Below are positions 1 to 7,133 of a DNA stretch of 18,520 bases, piece after piece (positions within the stretch are counted from its first letter, which is position 1; every line of letters starts with the position of its first letter). The stretch spans positions 1-18,520 of the forward strand of contig JAZMZH010000054.1 of NCBI GenBank assembly GCA_045585875.1, written 5' to 3'. The stretch comes from JAVBQJ01 sp045585875 (GTDB lineage: Bacteria; Verrucomicrobiota; Lentisphaeria; Victivallales; Victivallaceae). The notes beneath the pieces are model-generated. The model had not been told where the DNA came from, ran no database searches, and worked only from the letters and a program-made list of their open reading frames with translations. Position numbers and translations under genes: made by a program.

Positions 1-113
1 CGCCCCCCCCCGACAGGCTCATCCTCCAACTCCCGGCCGGTCTTCGCGGCACGGCGGCGGAGGCCGTCACGGAAGCGCCGCCGGAAACCGCCGGATTCCG
101 GGCTCTACAATCA

Positions 114-147
114 CTTCCCCGGGACGGCCGACGCCGTTCCGGGGAAG
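114..147 (-). terminator. Strong hairpin downstream of the secretin operon, no U-tract
   Basis: Arms CTTCCCCGG (114-122) and CCGGGGAAG (139-147) pair perfectly. Inside them ACGGC (124-128) pairs with GCCGT (133-137) around a 4-base loop. The hairpin begins 23 bases past the stop of the last gene of the minus-strand operon, so it is placed to end or protect that transcript. Neither strand has a T-run after it, so a classic intrinsic terminator is not proven; it may be an mRNA-stabilising 3' structure. The remaining bases 1-113 contain no gene that I can support. Confidence 0.5.
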
Positions 148-170
148 CAGGGTGATCCGACAGCAGCTTT

Positions 171-2978
171 TCAGTCGATGGGATCGATCATCGGGAAATC
201 AGCCACGCCGGCTTCCCTGGCGGTACGCGCCGGAGGCACGCCTGCCAGCGGCAGCGGAGCGCCGTCGGGTCCGACCAGGCGACAGGTGAGGAAGATGAGC
301 AGATTCATCTTGGTCGAATCCTGGTTCTCACTGCGGAAGAGTCTTCCGACCAGCGGGATGTCGCCGAGGATCGGCACCTTGGATTGGTTGACCGTGGTTT
401 CGTCGGTGATGATGCCGCCCAGGACGATGGTCTCCCCGTCACGCACCACGACCTGGGTATTGACCTCGCGGCGGGTGGTGATGGGTTTGTATATCTTGTC
501 ATCGGGCAAATCGGCGATGATGGCGGACTCGTTGACCGTGACGTACTCGTCCCAGCCGATCAGTGCGGTCACCACGGGATTCATGTAGAGCTCGATGCGG
601 CCGGTCGCCAGATCGACATTGGGAGTGACGCTCATGGTCACGCCGTAGGATTCGTAGTTGAAACTGGGCTGTCCGGAATCCCACTCATAGGTGACGATGT
701 CGCTCTCGCTGTTGTTGGTGGTGCTGCTGCTGGAGCTGTTGCTTTCGCTGTCCTCGTCATCCTCGTCGTCCTCGCCCCAATCCGGCACCGGGGTGTTGCG
801 CAAAAAGCTGACGGTGGCGGTGGTGTTGTTCAGGGTGAGGATCCTGGGCGCGGAAAGGATGTCCTTGCCGTCCAGCTGATTCAGGGCATTCACCTGAGCG
901 GAGAAGGAATAATCTCCGATGGTGATGAGGGTGCCGCTGCCGGGCCCCTCGCTGCCGGGTTCGGCATTGTAGTTGGGTTGCCATTTATGCTGCGTTTTGC
1001 TGGCTCCGAAGCTGAAGATATTGTCATGAATCTGATCGTCCTGATCGGAGAGGCTGGTCAGGATATTGGAGGTGTCGATGGAATCGACCTGGAAGCGTCC
1101 GCCCTCATGCCCGGGCCGCACATTGCGGCTGAAGGCATAGTTGAAACCCAGCTCCTTCAGAACATTCTCGCGCACCTCGACGAAGCGGACATTAATCATC
1201 ACCTGGGGGATCTCCGGGCGCTTTTTGTCCACGATGGCCATGATCTTGGCCAGCTCGCGCGGGGTGTTGGTGATGGAGAGCAGGTGGGTATTGGGATCGT
1301 AAGCCACCCGGGCGTCTCCCTCGAATTCACAGCCGTTGCGCACGAGAAAACGGGTGATATTGCCGGCATTGGAGCCGCCGATCACCCGGAGGGTATTGTC
1401 GTTGATGGGGATGTGCACGGTGTCGAGATCGCCGAACTGAACGTTCTTGGCGGCGAAAACCACAGCGTTGTTGTCAATGACCGGAGGCTGAATATCGACG
1501 GCCTCGCAGATGCGGTCGATGATATACCCCAGATCGGCATTTTCAATGACGAACTTGCTGGGAAGCTTGAGGGTTTCAATGGTCTTCACCTCCTCGGGCT
1601 CCAGCAATCCTTCTCCATCGAGGCCGGTCGGCAGTCCGGCCGGATTCCCGGCGATGCCGGCGGCTCCGGCGCGGGTCCCGGCAGCTCCGGTACGGGTCCC
1701 GGCGGCCCCGGTGCGGGCTCCGAGCGTCCCGGCGGTTCCGGTGCGGGTCCCGGCGGCCCCGGTGCGGGCGCCGAGGGTTCCGGCGGCTCCGGTGCGGGCG
1801 CCGGCGGTCCCGGCAGTGCCGGTGCGGGCTCCGAGCGTCCCGGCGGCTCCGGCGGTACCGGCACGGGCTCCGAGAGTTCCGGCAGTGCCGGTGCGGGCGG
1901 CAAAGGGATTGCTGCCGGCGGCCCCCGGGAGTCCGTCCATGCCGATGGCGGAAGCGGCGGGGGTGATTTCATCGGGACGGATGAGGAAGTTCACTCCTTC
2001 GCCGGAGGGGTCGAACTGCACCGAATATTTGCGGAGCAGACGGACCGCCTTATCCAGGGTCAGACCGCTGAAATCGGCCTTTTCCACCACGATGCCCTTC
2101 AGTTTGCCCATGAGCGCAGTGGCTTCGGGATTGACCCGGGTGATTCCGACATTGGACTTGAGGATATTGTTGCGGGCGGCTTCGCGGTCCAGGACGATGT
2201 CCAGTACCGGAGTCCACTCGTTGCGGGCCATCTGCGCGGCGACGTCGGCCTCACGGCGCTTCTGCCCCGCCGCGGCGATGCGGCGGTTGATGACGCTGAG
2301 GCGCTGGTTGGCGACGACGTTATAGGGGTCGATGAGCAGCGCCGCCTCGAAATTCCTCCTGGCGTTCGCAATGTCTCCGGCGGCCAGCAGTCTGGTGCCG
2401 CGCTCGATGTTGAGCTCAAGGTCACGCCGTCTCTGCTTGGCGTCGGGGATGAGGTTGACGATCTCCTGATTGCGGGCGTCGGTGGCGGCAAGCCGCTTGT
2501 AATACTCGATGGTATCCAGAAGCCGCTCCTCGGCGGGAGGATAGATTTCAATCGCCTCCTTAAGCATGGCGATGGCGGAGTTGTAATCGGCCTGATGGGC
2601 TTTTTCATCCGCTTCGGCAGCCAGGTCGGCGGCGCGGTACTCATAGCACTTGGCGATGAGCTCGCGGCAACTCTCCAGCTTCGGCCCGTAGACTCCGGGA
2701 CTGTTGACTTCCAGTTTTTTCAGGATCTCAACGGCGCGCAGATACTGTCTGGCCGCATCGGTGTACTCCCGGCGCTGCAGCAGTCTGCCGCCCTCGCGCA
2801 CCAGGGCGTCAGCCTCATGATCCATGGCCTCGTAATCTGCCTCGGTAGTGATGATGGCCTGCGCGACATTGGCCTGCGCCGCCGCCTCGGCATCATCGGC
2901 CGCGGCGGAGGCCGCCGCCGCGCCGACCATTCCGACCAGCATCAGACGGAAGGTTTTATCGGATATTTTCATGAACAT
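171..2978 (-). CDS. TPR-containing secretin (type II/IV pilus-type outer-membrane channel), paralogue 1
   Basis: A 935-residue protein predicted to form an outer-membrane secretin channel for a pilus or type II-like machine. It starts at 2978 because a perfect AGGAGG lies 7 bases upstream; the open frame itself continues further 5'. A signal peptide (about 1-27, Ala-rich end) is followed by three TPR-like helical pairs (55-90, 116-163, 191-234), an N0/STN-like domain starting at 293, an N1-like domain (about 519-585) and the secretin barrel (about 590-900). The family signature near the C-terminus, GETIVLGGIITDE then VPILGDIPLVGRLFR, is intact. Two oddities stand out. A Gly/Ala/Thr/Arg repeat (351-446) sits inside the N0 fold, and an acidic then Ser/Asn-rich run (about 735-760) lies at the expected gate. 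It is the last gene of the operon, 14 bases after its paralogue. The secretin call is firm; the substrate is unknown. Confidence 0.9.
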   Translation of the reverse strand: MFMKISDKTFRLMLVGMVGAAAASAAADDAEAAAQANVAQAIITTEADYEAMDHEADALVREGGRLLQRREYTDAARQYLRAVEILKKLEVNSPGVYGPKLESCRELIAKCYEYRAADLAAEADEKAHQADYNSAIAMLKEAIEIYPPAEERLLDTIEYYKRLAATDARNQEIVNLIPDAKQRRRDLELNIERGTRLLAAGDIANARRNFEAALLIDPYNVVANQRLSVINRRIAAAGQKRREADVAAQMARNEWTPVLDIVLDREAARNNILKSNVGITRVNPEATALMGKLKGIVVEKADFSGLTLDKAVRLLRKYSVQFDPSGEGVNFLIRPDEITPAASAIGMDGLPGAAGSNPFAARTGTAGTLGARAGTAGAAGTLGARTGTAGTAGARTGAAGTLGARTGAAGTRTGTAGTLGARTGAAGTRTGAAGTRAGAAGIAGNPAGLPTGLDGEGLLEPEEVKTIETLKLPSKFVIENADLGYIIDRICEAVDIQPPVIDNNAVVFAAKNVQFGDLDTVHIPINDNTLRVIGGSNAGNITRFLVRNGCEFEGDARVAYDPNTHLLSITNTPRELAKIMAIVDKKRPEIPQVMINVRFVEVRENVLKELGFNYAFSRNVRPGHEGGRFQVDSIDTSNILTSLSDQDDQIHDNIFSFGASKTQHKWQPNYNAEPGSEGPGSGTLITIGDYSFSAQVNALNQLDGKDILSAPRILTLNNTTATVSFLRNTPVPDWGEDDEDDEDSESNSSSSSTTNNSESDIVTYEWDSGQPSFNYESYGVTMSVTPNVDLATGRIELYMNPVVTALIGWDEYVTVNESAIIADLPDDKIYKPITTRREVNTQVVVRDGETIVLGGIITDETTVNQSKVPILGDIPLVGRLFRSENQDSTKMNLLIFLTCRLVGPDGAPLPLAGVPPARTAREAGVADFPMIDPID
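1641..1928. repeat. Degenerate coding tandem repeat (Gly-Ala-Thr-Arg units)
   Basis: About 290 bases encode residues 351-446 of the distal secretin as repeated units such as GARTGTAGTL and GAAGTRT. At DNA level, units of 21-30 bases share a core of CCGGTGCGGG type. Copies differ by many synonymous changes, so the array looks old rather than freshly duplicated. Every unit length seen is a multiple of three, so copy changes would keep the frame. Confidence 0.8.
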
Positions 2979-2985
2979 GGTAATT

Positions 2986-2991
2986 CCTCCT
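2986..2991 (-). promoter_or_regulatory. Perfect AGGAGG ribosome binding site fixing the start of the distal secretin
   Basis: AGGAGG on the minus strand, 7 bases before the ATG at 2978. It lies just past the stop of the upstream secretin (2993), consistent with translational linkage of the two. It rules out the longer upstream extension of the open frame, whose sequence would overlap the end of the preceding gene. Confidence 0.85.
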
Positions 2992-2992
2992 G

Positions 2993-5893
2993 TCAATTCC
3001 TGAAGGTCGGGACGCCGCGCAGAGCACGCTCGTTGCGCAGCGGCACACCGTCGTCGTTTATCAATCTGGTGGTGACAAAGACCAGCATATTGCTCTTCTG
3101 GGCGGTGTCGTTCTTCATGCGGAAGAGACGTCCGATCAGCGGCAAATCCCCGAGGATGGGCCACTTGTCATCGTAGGCGACGGTGTTGCTGTCGATCATG
3201 CCGCCCAGGACGATGGTTTCGCCGTCGTAGACCTTGATCTTGGCGTCGATGCTGCGTTCCCCGTAGACCGGCATCCAGATGTCGGTGACCATGCGCTGGA
3301 CAAGAGTGGCCTCAGGCGCTCCGGTGGCGCCGGCGGTGATCGTGTAGATGCGCTGGTCGTAGCCGCCCGGATAATGCCATTTTTCGGCCAGAGTGCGGGT
3401 TTTGATCTGCAGGGAGAGGGTGATGGTCCTGAGATCGTTGTCCACCTCGGGCAGCACGGCGAAGTTGATGCCCAGCTCGGTGCCGCCGTCGTCGAATTCC
3501 GGCGTCGGAGCGGTCAGAGTGGTGATGCTGCTGTCGCCCCAGTTGTTGTTGCTGCTGCTGCTGCTGTCATCGTCATCATCGTCGTCGCCGTAATCCCAGT
3601 CGGTGGGATAGTAGCGGGTCTCGCTGACCACGATGGACGCCGGGACGTTGTTCTCGGTAAGGACCCTGGGAGCGGTCAGCACCTCGGCGTTTTTATTCTG
3701 ACTCACCGCGTTGATGGTGAGGGAGAGGTCCACGTCGAAATCGCCGCTGAAGAGGGATTCGCCGAAGTTGGGGAATATCTTCAGCCCCTGGACCAGAGCA
3801 TACTGGTCGGCATTTCTCAGAGGATTGTCGGGGCTGGCAATATCCAAATTGGTGACATCGTGATGATGATTCGGCGCGGGCGGGTCCGGATTGTGAGTGA
3901 CATTCAGGAACCAGTTGAACCCGAGCTGATCGATATCGTTCTCGCTGAGCTCGATCACCTTGGCCTCGATCAGCACCAGGGGATCCTGGGCGTTGAGCAG
4001 ATTCAGCAATTTGGCCATCTTGCTGAGGTTGGCCGAGGTGTTGATGGCGGTGATCGTCCCCGATGCGGAATCGTAGGTAATGGTGGAATCCACTCCGTTG
4101 AAGGGGATGCCGTGCTGCGTGAAGTATTCCTCCAGCTGCTCGAAGGGCACTTCCGGATTGGCCTGGACGAAATTCACCGATCGGGGATCAAGACTGGTCC
4201 CGCCGCCGGAACTCACCGTGGTCAGAGAACCCATGGCCCCGGTGGAGGAGCCGCCGACACCGCCAAGCCCGCCGGTGGAAGAGCCGGACCCCGATCCGGA
4301 GTTCTTGCTGCTCCTGTTGCTGGAGCGGTTGCTCTTTTTGGAACCGCTGTCCTTTTTGCCGACGCCGGGGGTGCGCCCGGAAAGTCCCGCCGCAAAAGCC
4401 TCGTCATCGGAATTTCTGAAAGGCAGCGCCCCGGAGGCATCCGCGCCGAAAGGCAGCGCCCCGGAATTGCCGAGGTTGCCGGGCAGATTGATGCTTCCGG
4501 CGCCCGAAGTGCCGCGGCCGGTTCCGGTCTGTCCCGCGCCGGGAAGATTCTGTCCGCCGGGAAGCCCCGCGCCGGGGAGATTCTGTCCCGCGCCGGGAAG
4601 TCCGGCGCCGTTACGGTTCTGTCCCATGCCGGGAAGTCCGGCGGCTCCGCCGGCCATGCCGGTCATGCCGGCCGAGGAATCCGTGCGGATGGTGCCGCGG
4701 GAAATTCTGGTCACCACCGAGGAACGGATCGGGAACTCCTCCTTTTCCATTTCACCGGCGAAGTTGATATTGACGCGGCCGGTCTCATCCACATAGTACT
4801 TGGTCTTGGTAAGCATGCAAATGTACTTCAGGACCTGGCTGGCGGGGATGTTGTTGAGCTCCAGGGAGATCTTGGGCAGTTTCGACACCTCGTCACCGGA
4901 GATCAGAGTCAGAAATTCGACTCCGGCCCCGGAGGGATCGTAGGACTTGACGAAACGGCTCAACACCATCAGGGCATCGGCGATGGACTGATCGCGGACC
5001 TCGTAGCGGGGGATGATGATCTCATCAAGTTTGGCCATCACTCCGCTGGAAGAAGTCTTGACCATGGGCTTCACCGCCAGCATCTCCTGGCTCTTGTCCG
5101 GGAAAACCGGAGCGACCCAGTTCCAGTTCATATAGGCGATCATCGCCCGATAGTCGGTGGAGCGCCTGGCGCTGCCGTAAGTGTAAAGACGCTCGTAGAT
5201 GCGCTCCAGCAGCTCGGCCGCCGGCGCGTAGTAGGGATCAAGTTTGAATACCTTTTCGCAGGTTGCGCAGGCATCGTCCAGAGCATTGGCCTCATAGTAG
5301 CCGACCGCCCGGCGCATCAAGGCGGCAATCTCGTCCTGACGCTTGTCGTACCCGGGAGCCATGGCCTCGGGAGAAGCCACCGCGTCACGATATTCCTGCG
5401 CGGCTTCGGCGCTCTTGCAGCGCTCGATGAAACTGTTGACATCGGCGGTCCGCCGGGCATCCACCAGAGCCGCGTCGGCGGCAAGAGATCTCGCCTCGGA
5501 GTATTCTCCGGCGGAGTAGCAGTCATAGGCGTCGTCAAGCAGACGGCGGGCCCACTCCGCCTTCATGTCCATGTACTCGGAGTTGGCCTTTTCATAACGG
5601 TCCCTGGCCAAAGTTCCCGAAGTCGCGTCAAGCTGTTTGAGAGCCTTGCGATAGGCCGCATCCGCTTCGCGGAAATCGGCATCGGCGGCAAACGCCCGCG
5701 CTTCCGCCAGGATCTGGTCCAACTCCCTGAGCAGGGCTTCGCGCTCCGCCAGCGCCTCGGCAGTCACCTGCTCGGGAGCCTCCGCGGCGGAAACCGCCCC
5801 GGTGAAAGTTGTCGCCAGAGCCAGACCCAACAGCCACGGCGTCGCAGAACGGGCCGCCCAACTTTTCTCTCTGATTCTTAGCATCTTTTTCAT
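2993..5893 (-). CDS. TPR-containing secretin, paralogue 2
   Basis: A 966-residue protein, homologous in plan to its downstream neighbour. A signal peptide ends near residue 36 (GAVSA, then AEAPEQ). TPR-like helices follow (about 48-145 and 193-236), then an uninterrupted N0/STN-like domain (about 289-380), a long Gly/Pro/Ser/Asn linker (405-568), an N1-like domain (570-634) and the secretin barrel (636-945). The barrel has LIEAKVIELSENDIDQLGFN at its start and GETIVLGGMI then WPILGDLPLIGRLFR near its end. The presumed gate carries seven consecutive Asp followed by five Ser and three Asn (about 770-783). The ribosome site is weak: GGAA lies very close to the ATG at 5893 and is better spaced for the ATG at 5884, so the true start may be 9 bases in. 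The two secretins could form mixed or alternative channels; that is inference. Confidence 0.9.
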   Translation of the reverse strand: MKKMLRIREKSWAARSATPWLLGLALATTFTGAVSAAEAPEQVTAEALAEREALLRELDQILAEARAFAADADFREADAAYRKALKQLDATSGTLARDRYEKANSEYMDMKAEWARRLLDDAYDCYSAGEYSEARSLAADAALVDARRTADVNSFIERCKSAEAAQEYRDAVASPEAMAPGYDKRQDEIAALMRRAVGYYEANALDDACATCEKVFKLDPYYAPAAELLERIYERLYTYGSARRSTDYRAMIAYMNWNWVAPVFPDKSQEMLAVKPMVKTSSSGVMAKLDEIIIPRYEVRDQSIADALMVLSRFVKSYDPSGAGVEFLTLISGDEVSKLPKISLELNNIPASQVLKYICMLTKTKYYVDETGRVNINFAGEMEKEEFPIRSSVVTRISRGTIRTDSSAGMTGMAGGAAGLPGMGQNRNGAGLPGAGQNLPGAGLPGGQNLPGAGQTGTGRGTSGAGSINLPGNLGNSGALPFGADASGALPFRNSDDEAFAAGLSGRTPGVGKKDSGSKKSNRSSNRSSKNSGSGSGSSTGGLGGVGGSSTGAMGSLTTVSSGGGTSLDPRSVNFVQANPEVPFEQLEEYFTQHGIPFNGVDSTITYDSASGTITAINTSANLSKMAKLLNLLNAQDPLVLIEAKVIELSENDIDQLGFNWFLNVTHNPDPPAPNHHHDVTNLDIASPDNPLRNADQYALVQGLKIFPNFGESLFSGDFDVDLSLTINAVSQNKNAEVLTAPRVLTENNVPASIVVSETRYYPTDWDYGDDDDDDDSSSSSNNNWGDSSITTLTAPTPEFDDGGTELGINFAVLPEVDNDLRTITLSLQIKTRTLAEKWHYPGGYDQRIYTITAGATGAPEATLVQRMVTDIWMPVYGERSIDAKIKVYDGETIVLGGMIDSNTVAYDDKWPILGDLPLIGRLFRMKNDTAQKSNMLVFVTTRLINDDGVPLRNERALRGVPTFRN
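4418..4465. repeat. 18-bp perfect direct repeat, period 30
   Basis: The bases at 4418-4435 recur exactly at 4448-4465 within the linker of secretin paralogue 2, encoding SGALPF twice. The 30-base period keeps the reading frame. Confidence 0.85.
4484..4669. repeat. Coding low-complexity repeat (LPGAGQN-type units)
   Basis: Encodes residues 409-470 of secretin paralogue 2. Units of the form GAGQNLPGAGLPGGQNLPG recur with in-frame spacing. The composition (Gly, Leu, Pro, Gln, Asn) is clearly different from the Gly/Ala/Thr/Arg array of the neighbouring secretin, although both proteins share the same domain plan. Confidence 0.75.
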
Positions 5894-5937
5894 TTCCGGT
5901 TGTTGTTTGATTATTTCATTTCATATGTTGCATCTTA

Positions 5938-7116
5938 TTAATAAAACATGCCGGGATCGGTCATCCATCCGGCGTCGTCATAAAAGCCGCCCTGGCTCTC
6001 GAGGTAGTCGATATCCTCTTCGGAGACCTGCATGGAAGCTGGCACCGCAGGGTGCTTGCCGATGACAAACTCCTTGCCGTCGAGGGTGGTGCCGTTGCCT
6101 CTCACTTCGAAAATGGTAATGGTCTCCTCGTCGGTGTCCCGGGCGGCCACCCGGTAGTGACGCTGACCGATATTGTTGTTGCCCATGGTGACGGTATCGC
6201 CGATGTCGACCTGCCACTCTTCGCGGCTGCCGATGTCTTTAAGGAACACCCGCTGTTCCGGATAATAAGCGGGGGTGTCAATATGCATCTTGATCTCGTA
6301 GTCGGTGCCGTCGGGAGTGGCGGATTTGCAGACCAGAGTGGCGGTGGCATTGCTGTTGGCGGTCTGGGCATCCTCGCCCTCGGCGATTTCGATGGTGTTC
6401 CCGGAGAGTTCGGCAAGGGTGAAAGTCCGGTCGTCAATTTCAATGGTGTCGCCGTAAAAGACGGTCTCCGGATCCTCTTTCCCCGGCAGGGTGAACACCG
6501 CATAGCTCACCTGCAGCCGTTCAGGCACGGAGTTGACGGCGGTAAGGCGAAGTCCGTTTCCGATCTCCTGACGGGCGATCTTGTAAACGTAAAGCCGTTC
6601 CCACAGCGGAGGATGATCCTTGGGATCCAGCGGATCGGTGTCGCACAGGATCTCGTAACGGTAGCTGAATCCGTCGAAATCCTCGTCATACAGTTCCCTG
6701 GGATCGATCTTTTCCACGTCGGAGCGCTGACGCTTCCAGGGATTCGCCGGGGTCGGCAGCAGGCGTCCGCAGCGGGCCAGAGGGCAGTCGTGATCGGAGA
6801 AATACTCCTGGGGAAGCAGCCAGTTACAGTAGGGGCAGCGGCTGAGCACCATGGGCAGTGTCAGGTCTATCACGAATCCGTCGTCCGCGTACTTGGGCAT
6901 CCACACCTTGTTGGCGTCGGCGAAACGATCGGTCACATCAAATTCGGGCCGGGTGAAATCAACCGCTTCGTGGTCGACCTGGTGCATCTCGCGCAGGATC
7001 AGGTCTTCCTCGGCGACATGCCCGGAACTGCCGGACAATACGAACAGCAGCAAGATAAACAGCAGCAGAAGCACGCCCAAGAGCAACTTCTCATAATGTT
7101 TCCCAAAGAAATTCAC
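5938..7116 (-). CDS. Single-pass membrane protein with extracytoplasmic zinc-ribbon-like motif (Amuc_1099-like / PilP-position protein)
   Basis: A 392-residue protein with one N-terminal membrane segment (about 11-27). The large remainder, presumably periplasmic, is rich in predicted beta strands. Four cysteines (C94, C97, C111, C116) make a CPYC...CPLARC pattern, CxxC-x13-CxxxxC, like a zinc ribbon. The GTG at 7116 is chosen as start because GGGAGG ends 7 bases upstream; a TTG at 7122 would sit only one base from it. The gene is placed between a PilO-like protein and two secretins, where PilP normally lies in type IV pilus operons, so a link between inner-membrane complex and secretin is a reasonable inference. 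I see no clear PilP HR-domain motif. It corresponds by position to the uncharacterised Amuc_1099 of Akkermansia. It is the only machine gene here without a glycine-rich insert. Confidence 0.75.
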   Translation of the reverse strand: MNFFGKHYEKLLLGVLLLLFILLLFVLSGSSGHVAEEDLILREMHQVDHEAVDFTRPEFDVTDRFADANKVWMPKYADDGFVIDLTLPMVLSRCPYCNWLLPQEYFSDHDCPLARCGRLLPTPANPWKRQRSDVEKIDPRELYDEDFDGFSYRYEILCDTDPLDPKDHPPLWERLYVYKIARQEIGNGLRLTAVNSVPERLQVSYAVFTLPGKEDPETVFYGDTIEIDDRTFTLAELSGNTIEIAEGEDAQTANSNATATLVCKSATPDGTDYEIKMHIDTPAYYPEQRVFLKDIGSREEWQVDIGDTVTMGNNNIGQRHYRVAARDTDEETITIFEVRGNGTTLDGKEFVIGKHPAVPASMQVSEEDIDYLESQGGFYDDAGWMTDPGMFY

Positions 7117-7123
7117 TTTCAAG

Positions 7124-7129
7124 CCTCCC
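7124..7129 (-). promoter_or_regulatory. GGGAGG ribosome binding site that selects a GTG start
   Basis: GGGAGG on the minus strand is 7 bases from GTG (7116) but only 1 base from an in-frame TTG (7122). The spacing favours GTG. It lies between the stop of the PilO-like gene (7134) and the start of the zinc-ribbon protein. Confidence 0.75.
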
Positions 7130-7133
7130 GACG

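Noticed and set aside
1..22. Start of a further minus-strand gene (ATG at 22)
   Set aside because: Only seven codons are visible, the GGAG is one base from the ATG, and nothing identifies a product.
1641..1928. CRISPR-like or regulatory DNA repeat array
   Set aside because: Units have no conserved repeat with unique spacers; they keep the reading frame and encode a low-complexity protein segment.
384..3176. 930-codon open frame on the plus strand opposite secretin 1
   Set aside because: It is an antisense shadow of a strongly supported secretin gene. Its translation is Gly/Asp/Val-rich without domain pattern, and GC-biased third positions on the coding strand explain why stops are missing opposite.
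3374..5881. 835-codon open frame on the plus strand opposite secretin 2
   Set aside because: Same reason as for the first antisense frame; no ribosome site, no signal or fold pattern, and the sense strand carries clear secretin motifs.
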